Shown one piece after another: positions 57,160-64,000 of a stretch of 64,000 bases of DNA (its first letter is position 1; each line of letters begins with the position of its first letter). The position numbers and the translations under genes are program-made. Where the stretch lies: positions 372,001-436,000 of the forward strand of contig CAVTHV010000014.1 in NCBI GenBank assembly GCA_963734595.1. Direction: 5' to 3'. Source of the DNA: CAKKQX01 sp963734595 (GTDB lineage Bacteria; Pseudomonadota; Gammaproteobacteria; Burkholderiales; SG8-41). The notes under the pieces were generated by a model. That model was not told the origin of the DNA. It did no database searches and worked only from the letters and a program-made list of their open reading frames with translations.

Positions 57160-57229
57160 GAATCGTGAATCGTGAATCGTGAATCGTGAATCGTAAATCG
57201 TGAATCGTGAAACGTGAATCGGGAAACGA
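57160..57229. repeat. Tandem 7-base repeat (GAATCGT)n
   Basis: About ten consecutive near-perfect units of GAATCGT follow the TAXI gene stop; the last few are degenerate. Confidence 0.85.
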
Positions 57230-57258
57230 TGAATGTAACCTAACGGATAATTCTCTAA

Positions 57259-57287
57259 TAAAAAAGCGCGCCGTCGGCGCGCTTTTT
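57259..57287. terminator. Bidirectional intrinsic terminator
   Basis: AAAAAGCGCGCC and GGCGCGCTTTTT form a perfect 7-bp GC stem with A and T tails. It sits between two convergent genes. Confidence 0.9.
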
Positions 57288-57305
57288 GTTTGTTGGGCGG
57301 AAGAC

Positions 57306-58247
57306 TCAGACCGCAAGCGACTCGGTTTTGGCGAGCCCCGGCATTTTGAATCCGAGCTTTTCGAGTCCCTCGATCACGGTCTTGGCCTGGGCCTTGGTCA
57401 GGCCGACCAGCGGCGGGCGCACCGTGACCCAGTCCGGGTCCTTCGCGTAGTGGGCGACCACCTGTTTCAGCGCCGGGATCATCACGTACTGGCCGACCGT
57501 CGTGCGCACCGCGTCCAGCGCCGCCTGCTGCGCGTCGGCATCGGGGTTTTTCCATTCGCGGTAGAGCTTGTCGATCGCGGCCGGGTTGACGTTGGCGGTG
57601 GCCGAGATGCAGCCGGCGCCGCCGTTGCGCATGTTGGCGAGCAGGAACGATTCGCTGCCGACGAACACGTCGAAGCCCGATTTGGCGAACGCGTCGAGGA
57701 AAGTCTTCGTGTTGTTCCAGTCGCCCGAGCTGTCCTTCATGCCGGCGATCGCGGTCGGATAGGCTTTCAGCAGCCGCTCGACCAGTTTCGGCGTGATGCC
57801 GACCACCGCGACCGGCGGGATGTGATAGAGGTAAATGCGCAGCCGCGCATCGCCGACGCGCTCGATGACCTCGGCGAAATTGCGGAAGAGGCCGTCCTCG
57901 GACACGCCCTTGTAGTAGAACGGCGGCAGCATCAGCACGCCGGCGCAACCCGCTTTCACCGCGTGCTCGGTGAGCCGCACCGTGTCGGGGAACGCGCAGC
58001 AGCCGGTGCCCGGCATCATGCGCGAGGGATCGACGTCGGCCGCGAGCAGCGCGTCGAGCAGCGCGATGCGCTCGTTGACCGACAACGAATTGGCCTCGCT
58101 GTTGGTGCCGAACACCGCCAGTCCGCAATTCTGCGAGAGCAGCCAGCGGCACTGCGTGATGAAACGCTGCGGGTCGGTGCTGAGGTCGGCCTTGAACGGC
58201 GTGACGACGGGAGAAAGCAGGCCCTTGATGCGTTTCTGTTGTTTCAT
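57306..58247 (-). CDS. Dihydrodipicolinate synthase family protein
   Basis: A 313-residue class I aldolase barrel, intact. The Schiff-base Lys lies in AIAGMKDSSGDWNN, and the Tyr in RIYLYHIPP. The loop FGTNSEANSLSVNER parallels the DapA GTTGESATL loop. Likely substrates are pyruvate/2-keto acids. It lies divergent from a Bug receptor, which may feed its substrate; this is only an inference from position. Confidence 0.9.
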   Translation of the reverse strand: MKQQKRIKGLLSPVVTPFKADLSTDPQRFITQCRWLLSQNCGLAVFGTNSEANSLSVNERIALLDALLAADVDPSRMMPGTGCCAFPDTVRLTEHAVKAGCAGVLMLPPFYYKGVSEDGLFRNFAEVIERVGDARLRIYLYHIPPVAVVGITPKLVERLLKAYPTAIAGMKDSSGDWNNTKTFLDAFAKSGFDVFVGSESFLLANMRNGGAGCISATANVNPAAIDKLYREWKNPDADAQQAALDAVRTTVGQYVMIPALKQVVAHYAKDPDWVTVRPPLVGLTKAQAKTVIEGLEKLGFKMPGLAKTESLAV

Positions 58248-58402
58248 GATCGATTTCTCCTCGAAAGGCAGGGTCGGGGCGGTTCGGATTTACGGGATGT
58301 GCTGCGGTGTCGCGATATCTTCGGATCAGAATAGCATATCGTAATGACAATCCCAAGATGGCAGGTTTACAATCGAGGGACAACCAGAATCCGGGAGGAA
58401 TC

Positions 58403-59383
58403 ATGCACAAAAACATTGCTTTTGGTTTGCGCGCGCTGTGCGCGATGCTGCTGGCGGCGCTCGCGTTCGAAGCGCCGGCGCAAAATTATCCCACCAAGCC
58501 GATCCGCTTCGTGATCGCGTTTTCGCCGGGCGGGCCCAGCGACATCCTCACGCGTCTCATCGGCAGCAAGCTTTCGCAGAGACTCGGGCAGCCGTGCATT
58601 TTCGACAACCGGCCGGGAGCGGGCGGCAACATCGCCGGCGAGATCGTCGCCCATAGCGTGCCCGACGGCCAGACGATCATGATCGCCAACAACAGCGTCC
58701 TCGCAGCCAATGCGACGCTCTACAAGAAAATGACGTTCAGCCCGGAGAAAGAACTGACGCCGGTGGTCTGGGTCGCCTCGCAGCCGAACATCCTGGTGGT
58801 GCATCCGTCGGTGCCGGTGCATTCGGTCAAGGAGCTGATCGCTTTTCTCAAGGCGCATCCGGGACAGGTCAACTACGCGTCGTCCGGCAGCGGCGCGGCG
58901 GCCCATCTTGCGGCGGAGCTGTTCAAGAGCATGACCCATACCGACATGGTGCACATTCCGTTCAAGGGGGCGGGGCCGGCCCTGACCGATGTGATCGCCG
59001 GGAATACCCAGCTCATTTTCGCCACCGCGTTGTCGGTGCAGCCCTACCTGCAGGCCGGACGGCTGCGTCCGCTGGCGGTGACCACTGCGAAGCGCCTCGA
59101 CACCATGCCGAACCTGCCGACCATCGCCGAATCGGGCGTGCCGGGTTTCGAGGCGTCGACCTGGCACGGGTTGGTGGTGCCGACCGGGACGCCGCACGCG
59201 ATCATCGCCAAGCTCAACAGCGAGATCAACGCGATCCTTCAGCTGCCGGACATCCGCAAGTTTCTGATCAGCCAGGGCGCGCAGATCCAGGGCGGCACGC
59301 CGGAGCAGTTCGCCGCGTACATCAAGTCCGAGATCCCGAAGTGGGCCAAGGTGATCAAGGATTCGGGCGCGCGGGTGGACTGA
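58403..59383 (+). CDS. Tripartite tricarboxylate transporter receptor (Bug/TctC family)
   Basis: A 326-residue periplasmic receptor, intact. GGGAGG precedes the ATG at 58403. The signal peptide ends near APAQN, followed by YPTKPIRFVIAFSPGGPSD, FDNRPGAGGNIAGEIV and MVHIPFKGAGPALTDVIAG. No tctAB is nearby. Divergent from the aldolase gene, it may be coregulated with it. Confidence 0.93.
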   Translation: MHKNIAFGLRALCAMLLAALAFEAPAQNYPTKPIRFVIAFSPGGPSDILTRLIGSKLSQRLGQPCIFDNRPGAGGNIAGEIVAHSVPDGQTIMIANNSVLAANATLYKKMTFSPEKELTPVVWVASQPNILVVHPSVPVHSVKELIAFLKAHPGQVNYASSGSGAAAHLAAELFKSMTHTDMVHIPFKGAGPALTDVIAGNTQLIFATALSVQPYLQAGRLRPLAVTTAKRLDTMPNLPTIAESGVPGFEASTWHGLVVPTGTPHAIIAKLNSEINAILQLPDIRKFLISQGAQIQGGTPEQFAAYIKSEIPKWAKVIKDSGARVD

Positions 59384-59385
59384 AA

Positions 59386-59500
59386 GATAAGGATGAGGGA
59401 TGAGGGCGGAAGGATGAAGGATGAAGGTCGCTGAGGGATGAGGGTCGGGGAGAGGTCGCGAGATGACAGGATGAAGGCCTAAACGATACGTTTCACTTAA
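59386..59500. repeat. GGATGA-type intergenic repeat, copy 2
   Basis: GATGAGGGATGAGG and GGATGAAGGATGAAGG units are followed by a conserved block at 59478-59500 that differs at two of 23 positions from 53090-53112. Confidence 0.7.
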
Positions 59501-59516
59501 AAGGTACTGGCAGGCT

Positions 59517-60212
59517 ATGGCAACACTGAAAGTATTGGGCGCCGGACCGGTGAAGCGCGGCGTGACGCTGCTCGCCGAAAAATTCGAGAAGGCTTCCGGG
59601 CATCGCGTGAGCGTCGAGTTCACGGGCGCACCCAGCGTGCGCGAGCGCGTGCTCGCGGGCGAGGCCGTCGACGTGGCGATCGTTCCGCAGGCGACGATGG
59701 ACGAGTTCGCGCAGCAGGGCCGCATCGTCGACGGCACCCGCGGACTGGCCGGGCGTTCGCGCATGGGGATCGTCGTCAGAAAAGGCGCGCCGCCGCCCGA
59801 TATTTCCACGGTCGAGAACTTCAAGCAGGCGGTGATGAACGCCGACGAGATCGTCTGCAACGTGGCGTCGAGCGGCGTCTACATGATCAAGCTGCTGGAA
59901 AAATTCGGCATCGGCGAGGCAGTGAAAGACAAGGTCCTCAAGCTGCCGAACGCCGTGAAGGTGATGGAGCATGTCGCCGGCTCGGCGGCGCATGCCATCG
60001 GCGTCGGCCAGCTGGCCGAAATCAGCGAACTCGTCGAAAAGGGACTGGCGATCGCGCTGGTCGCGCCGTTTCCCGACGCGATCCAGAATGTGACGGCCTA
60101 CGATGCGTCAGTAGCCGGGGCCAGCAGTGAAAAGGATGCGGCAGCGGCGCTCGCCGGTTTTCTGACCGGCTCCGAAGCCAAGGCGGTATTCGCGGCGACG
60201 GGCATCGACTGA
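59517..60212 (+). CDS. ModA-like substrate-binding domain protein, no signal peptide
   Basis: A 231-residue periplasmic-binding-protein-like fold of the ModA/extracellular-binding type. Blocks are VLGAGPVKRGVTLLAEKFEK, SVEFTGAPSVRERVLAGEAVDVAIVP and VVRKGAPPPDISTVE. It starts at the domain with no leader, so it is probably cytosolic. A paralogue follows ~190 bases downstream. Similar proteins without a leader are common in this family; molybdate binding is not supported. Confidence 0.83.
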   Translation: MATLKVLGAGPVKRGVTLLAEKFEKASGHRVSVEFTGAPSVRERVLAGEAVDVAIVPQATMDEFAQQGRIVDGTRGLAGRSRMGIVVRKGAPPPDISTVENFKQAVMNADEIVCNVASSGVYMIKLLEKFGIGEAVKDKVLKLPNAVKVMEHVAGSAAHAIGVGQLAEISELVEKGLAIALVAPFPDAIQNVTAYDASVAGASSEKDAAAALAGFLTGSEAKAVFAATGID

Positions 60213-60245
60213 ATACCAAGAGCGAATTTCAAAGCAAGAAAGAGA

Positions 60246-60362
60246 AGCCACAGAGAACACAGAGATCACAGAGAAGATCGATAATTAACACAACGTTCGG
60301 ATACTGATTAACATTGTCTCGTTGTTTGTTTTTTCTCTGTGCTCTCTGTGTTCTCTGTGGCT
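60246..60362. repeat. Intergenic inverted repeat, CACAGAG type
   Basis: GCCACAGAGAACACAGAG (60246-60264) and its complement (60331-60361) flank ~65 bases between the ModA-like paralogues. Confidence 0.8.
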
Positions 60363-60400
60363 AATGTATTTTGTTACGAACTCTAACGGATAAATCAGCA

Positions 60401-61092
60401 ATGGCGACGATCAAGGTATTGAGTGCGGGCGCGGTCAAGCGCGGCGTGGCGCAGATCGCGTCCGAGTTCGAACGCAGCACGGGCAACCGCGTGACGGTCG
60501 AGTTCACGCCCGTGCCCGACTTGCGCAAGCGCATCGCCGCGGGCGAGGCTGCCGACGTCATCGTCGCCACGCCGGCGGCGATGGATGAATTCGCGAAGCT
60601 CGGGAAGATCGCCGCCGACAGCCGCGGCTTCGTCGGCCGTTCGCGCATGGGCGTCGTCATCCATGCCGGTGCGCCGGTGCCCGAAATCCGGGACACGGCG
60701 GGCTTCAGCAAGGCCCTGCTCGGCGCGACCGCGGTGGTGTACAACGAGGCGTCGAGCGGTCTCTATGCCGCGAAACTCCTGGAAAAACTGGGATTGAAGT
60801 CCGCGCTGGAATCGAAAATCGTCGTCGTGCAGGGCGGGGCGGCGGTCATGGAATATGTCGCCGCGCATCCCGGCGCGGTCGGGCTCGCGCAGATTTCCGA
60901 ATTGATGGTGCTGATGGACAAGGGCTGCGCGGTCAAGCTGGCGGCGCCGCTGCCCGACGAAATCCAGAACCTGACGAGCTATGACGCGGCCGCCGTGGCT
61001 TCGAGCGCGGCGGGGATGCCGCGCGCAGGCTGGCGCGCGCGCTGAGCGCGGATGCGGCCAAAAAAGTTTTCGCCGCAACGGGAATCGACTAG
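60401..61092 (+). CDS. ModA-like substrate-binding domain protein (paralogue, frameshifted)
   Basis: A ~231-residue paralogue of the preceding gene: VLSAGAVKRGVAQIASEFER, EFTPVPDLRKRIAAGEAADVIV and LPDEIQNLTSYDAAA. No signal peptide. Near 61014 a g appears to be missing in a G-run; restoring it replaces the early end at 61045 with AARRLARALSADAAKKVFAATGID, which matches the end of the first copy. That is an apparent deletion, unlike most breaks here. Tandem duplication is likely. Confidence 0.84.
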
Positions 61093-61102
61093 GGACTCTA
61101 AG

Positions 61103-61195
61103 TCATCCCCGCTTTCGCGGGGATGACTCAATCAGGGGTTCCCTAGCCCGGCCGGTTGAACTCCGAGAATATCGAACCCCGCGTAGCGGTCGACG
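61103..61195. repeat. Direct repeat, left copy (duplicated 3' end of LVIVD gene plus REP)
   Basis: This ~90-base segment differs from 62556-62645 by one base substitution and one insertion. It starts with a GCTTTCGCGGGGATGA REP half and continues with the last ~27 codons of the LVIVD-repeat gene (VDRYAGFDILEF), here out of place. Confidence 0.85.
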
Positions 61196-61235
61196 CCGTG
61201 TGAAAAGCGGTAACAGTCCGGATTCGGTTTTCGTG

Positions 61236-61955
61236 TTATTTGACGGGCTTGGGAATCCAGCGGCCGGCGGCGATTTTCCTTAGTCCCGAGGCGAGCTTTC
61301 CGGTTTCGGTTACGCGAAGAGATTCCACGCACCGTTTAAGATAGGCCTTGTCGTCGAGGAGCTTTCTGGCGGCGCGCTTTGCACAGTCCGCCGTCAGGTC
61401 GCCATAGGCCGCGCACGCGAGAGCGTATCCCCGCGCGGCTGCATCCGGATTCCAGGACTCCATCATGAACGCGAGGTCGATCACGTCCCGGCTGAGCACG
61501 GATTCGTCCGCCCAGCGATCGGCGTTGGCGAGAAATTTCTCCGCAAAACACGACTGTTCATCGAGGGCCGGCACCGAAAGACCGGCGTCATCGCTGCCGC
61601 TGACGTCGATTCGCCCCTCGTTGACGATCTCGAACTTGACCTTGCTGCCGTCGACGTCGAGAAACGTGCGGATGCCGTAGCGATCGGCCATGACTTCCCG
61701 GGCGAGCTTGGCCGTCGGAACGGCGATTTTTCCCAGGGACGCGCTGTTGACGGTCGATCGCAGCGCCCGATAGCCGTCCCTGCTCGAGCACAAAAAATCG
61801 ATATCCTCCGACTCGCGATATTCGCCGAGGGCCAGAACGATGCGGGTGCCGCCGCCGAAATAACATTGCGACCGTTCGAGGAATTCCGGCTGGAGGAGGG
61901 CGAGCGCCTTCCGGACGATCTTGTGGCGGGGCCTGTTGAATGTAATTTTAGACAT
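61236..61955 (-). CDS. AbiEii-like nucleotidyltransferase toxin
   Basis: A 239-residue protein with the nucleotidyltransferase core of AbiEii/AbiGii-type toxins: CYFGGGTRIVLALGEYRESEDIDFL (G-G-T and D-x-D) and KVKFEIVNEGRIDVS. The middle helix region reads LDEQSCFAEKFLANADRW, FMMESWNPDAAA follows. Such toxins modify tRNA or other targets by NMP transfer; phage abortive infection is the known context. Its start overlaps the partner stop by 8 bases, typical of a toxin-antitoxin operon. It lies between two ~90-base direct repeats. Confidence 0.8.
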   Translation of the reverse strand: MSKITFNRPRHKIVRKALALLQPEFLERSQCYFGGGTRIVLALGEYRESEDIDFLCSSRDGYRALRSTVNSASLGKIAVPTAKLAREVMADRYGIRTFLDVDGSKVKFEIVNEGRIDVSGSDDAGLSVPALDEQSCFAEKFLANADRWADESVLSRDVIDLAFMMESWNPDAAARGYALACAAYGDLTADCAKRAARKLLDDKAYLKRCVESLRVTETGKLASGLRKIAAGRWIPKPVK

Positions 61956-62370
61956 TGAGCACGCCGTTGCCGTACTTGGCCGCGAGACGGCCGATCAGTT
62001 CCCGCTCCTCCGGGGGCATGCGCTTCGTGTCGACAAAGCGCCAGTTCCGCTCATAGAGGCCGAAGGCATCCCGGTCGGTCAGGAATCGATCCGTCCTGTT
62101 CCAGCACAGCAGCGCGAGGTTCGGGTAACGGCGGACGTCGACGATCGCGTCGTCGAGAAAACGCTCAAGATGCTCATCGAATCCATGAAGACCGGCCGCG
62201 GCATGAAGCTTCTCCGCGAGCGGCGGGCGAACCTTGAGCTGGCAGAGCACGAGCCCGGCTTGCCTGTCCCGCGCGCGCTGGGCGCGCTTGGCGATGCGCA
62301 GTTGTTCGGCGCGCGGCAGGGGATTGCTCCGCGGGCGGCCGGGGCCGCGCGCCACAGGGGTTTTTTTCAT
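61948..62370 (-). CDS. Probable antitoxin of the AbiEii-like pair
   Basis: A 140-residue, basic-start protein (KKTPVARGPGRPRSNPLP) with a helical body; it includes FLDDAIVDVRRYPNLALLCWNR and RMPPEERELIGRLAAKYG. No certain family is recognised. It is first in the two-gene minus operon and overlaps the toxin by eight bases, so antitoxin is the likely role. The N-terminus could bind DNA for autoregulation; this is inference. Confidence 0.62.
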   Translation of the reverse strand: MKKTPVARGPGRPRSNPLPRAEQLRIAKRAQRARDRQAGLVLCQLKVRPPLAEKLHAAAGLHGFDEHLERFLDDAIVDVRRYPNLALLCWNRTDRFLTDRDAFGLYERNWRFVDTKRMPPEERELIGRLAAKYGNGVLNV

Positions 62371-62507
62371 GAGGGCATCCTAGGTTAATTAGGATGTCAT
62401 GTCAACATAATTAAAAACGCGGTTCCATGCATTCAACAGCCTGCGTGGCGGCGGATTTATCGAAGGTAGCGGCGCACCCAGGGAAAGTCTGATCAGGCAC
62501 AGTAATT

Positions 62508-62578
62508 GTCATTCCCGCGAAGGCGGGAAACCAGATCACTCGGAAACTTGCTGGATCCCCGCTTTCGCGGGGATGACT
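62508..62578. repeat. REP-like element (CGCGAAGGCGGG type)
   Basis: TCATTCCCGCGAAGGCGGGA at 62511 and ATCCCCGCTTTCGCGGGGAT at 62554-62573 form a long imperfect palindrome. The right half is shared with the left direct repeat. Confidence 0.8.
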
Positions 62579-62645
62579 CAATCAGGGGTTCCCTAGCCCG
62601 GCCGGTTGAACTCCAGAATATCGAACCCCGCATAGCGGTCGACGA
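62556..62645. repeat. Direct repeat, right copy
   Basis: This is the in-place version: the REP half plus the true end of the LVIVD gene. See 61103-61195; together they bracket 61196-62555, which carries the toxin-antitoxin pair. Confidence 0.85.
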
Positions 62646-63920
62646 TGTACACCAGCCCGCGGTCGTCGACATCGACGTCGTTGGTCTGCGGCGCGGCCTT
62701 GCCCGGCGGCCGGTTCGGGAATGAAGTGGCCGACTTCCTGCGGCGCGCGTCGGGTCGGCGATGTCGACGATGCGCAGGCCGCCCGCAAACCACGCGCAGT
62801 AGACCAGCGTGTCTTTCATGTGCTCCTGGAACTGGTGCGCGCCGAAACGCCCGGGCGCGGCGCGGCTCCACGGCGAATCGAGTTCGCTCACCTCGAATAT
62901 CGCAAGCGGCTGGATCTTCGCGAGATCGGTGATGTCGAACATCCACAGGCAGCCGTGCGGGCGGCCGCGGCGCCGCTCCATTTCCTCGGCGCTGTGCGCG
63001 TGGTCTTCCTCGTCGATCGCAACCGCGATCTGCCTGCCGTCGATCGCGAACGGCACGGCCATGAAGGTGTGCGACGGCTCCGGAAACGGCGGATGGTAGT
63101 TGTAGGCGCCGATGGTGCGCGGCTTGCGGATGTCGGACGACGTCGATCACGCGCACGCCGCCGTGCCAGCAGCCGGCACACAGCCGGTCGCCGACGCGCA
63201 GCGTGTGGTGCAGGCGGTGCTGCCGCCCCGGCCATGACGGCTTCTCGCCGCCGGCGAGGTGCTGGCCCGGCATCCACCAGCGCGAGACTTCCTCGGGCTT
63301 CGCCGGATTGCGGATGTCGTAGATCACCAGGATGTTGCCGATATAGCCTGCCATCTCGGTCGAGATGTAGGCGTAGTTCGCGTCCATGTCGAAGCGGTGC
63401 ACGCCGATGCCGCGGGTTTTCTGGAAATGGATCAGTTTCGGTTTGGTTTTGTCCGACACGTCGTAGAGCTGAAGCCGCCGTGCTCGTAGGGCTTGCGCTC
63501 GGCCTCCTCGACCGCCGGGATGTCGGCGACCGCCGACGCCGAGCTTCGCCGCGAGTTCGGCGTGGGTCGGCGTCGCGGCCGAGTTCCGCGCGCAGCCGCG
63601 CGCGCAGCTTCGGCAGTTCGTCGGCCTTGCGGCCGATCGCGGTCATGTTGCGCTCGCTGTTGACGATCATGATGTCGCCGATCACGCGCGCCTTGTGGCT
63701 GTGCGAGGTCGGATCGTCGAGGAAAATCTGCGACACGATGCGCGGCTTTCGCGGGTCGGACACGTCGAGGATGCGTGGTGCCGAGCTGCTCCTTGTTCGG
63801 GATGTGGCCGATGTAGGCGTAATGGCCCGCGACGTAGACCTGGCCCGCGCCCGGCAGCTCGAGACGGGAGAGGCGTTTGACGTTGCGCGCGAGCGGCGCG
63901 GCGTGCTGCGATGCATCCAT
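62593..63920 (-). CDS. LVIVD-repeat beta-propeller-like protein (multiple frameshifts)
   Basis: A ~440-residue protein built of repeated LVIVD-type blades: GQVYVAGHYAYIGHI, ILDVSDPRKPRIVSQ, LYDVSDKTKPKLIHF, VIYDIRNPAKPEEVSRW, MFDITDLAKIQPLAIF and GLRIVDIADPTR. No signal peptide is seen. Apparent breaks lie near 63780, 63580, 63540, 63465 (a deletion), 63142, 62752 and 62710. The end VDRYAGFDILEFNRPG is the segment duplicated at 61140-61195. Such proteins are uncharacterised; a propeller-like surface protein is inferred. Confidence 0.72.
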
Positions 63921-64000
63921 GATTCGTTCCCTGGCGTTTCGTGTCGAGGCGGAAATTTTACCTTACATCCACTCGCCGGGTCGTGGGTGAAACCTGCCGT

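Noticed and set aside
27755..60362. Regular repeats suggesting a CRISPR array
   Set aside because: Units are 7-12 bases without equal-length unique spacers, arms are inverted rather than direct, and no cas genes are present.

Overview
The window comes from a high-GC betaproteobacterium, probably an environmental Burkholderiales- or Nitrosomonadales-type lineage known from a metagenome or long-read assembly. The evidence is the gene order hisF-hisI-hisE-tatABC-degS/Q-petABC-sspA-sspB, a classic betaproteobacterial block, plus several Bug/TctC periplasmic receptors. About two dozen genes carry single-base frameshifts. Nearly all are +1 insertions with perfect family homology on both sides, which looks more like residual sequencing error than gene decay. 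Frameshifted genes are therefore annotated as single spanning CDS, with the break point given.

Layout, 1-27 kb. Positions 1-8.7 kb hold the end of histidine biosynthesis, Tat translocase, a DegS-like protease, a decayed nif3 relic, the cytochrome bc1 complex (its Rieske subunit has a Tat-type leader) and SspA/SspB. A tRNA-Thr and terminator follow. Positions 9.1-13.9 kb hold a GldA/GldF/GldG/DUF4340 ABC module. Next come a lipoprotein, a small DUF3460-like protein, a Bug receptor and a double-hotdog thioesterase. Positions 16.7-21.9 kb (minus strand) hold a ybhGFSR-type efflux operon. Positions 21.9-26.7 kb hold a DUF894-like MFS gene and three tandem MFS paralogues, the last two fused by a probable frameshift.

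Layout, 26.7-45.5 kb. This is an accessory catabolic region: 2-hydroxyacid dehydrogenase, a Xsc/acetolactate-synthase-like TPP enzyme, NDP-forming acyl-CoA synthetase, acyl-CoA dehydrogenase, an SDR, Bug receptors, two ICL/PEP-mutase-type lyases, an aconitase-like large/small subunit pair, a CDF transporter and a DapA-family aldolase. The lyase plus aconitase pair resembles the 2,3-dimethylmalate pathway. Gene ends here are punctuated by dispersed purine-rich inverted repeats of three module types.

Layout, 45.6-48.7 kb. This segment holds the main discovery: a small integron gene-cassette array with no integrase in the window (CALIN-like). It has three cassettes (a two-helix membrane protein, a PD-(D/E)XK-like nuclease candidate and a second small membrane protein) and three attC-like sites. 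The array lies inside a composite inverted repeat. A DUF433 antitoxin with a truncated DUF5615 toxin relic follows.

Layout, 48.7-64 kb. More catabolic and transport genes: TSUP permease, AstE-like deacylase, amidase, GlcG, cupin, DSD1/D-threonine-aldolase-like enzyme, 3-hydroxyisobutyrate-dehydrogenase-like reductase, a TAXI protein, a DapA-like aldolase, a Bug receptor and two ModA-like binding proteins. An AbiEii-like toxin-antitoxin pair is bracketed by ~90 bp direct repeats that duplicate the 3' end of a LVIVD-repeat gene, suggesting insertion with target duplication.
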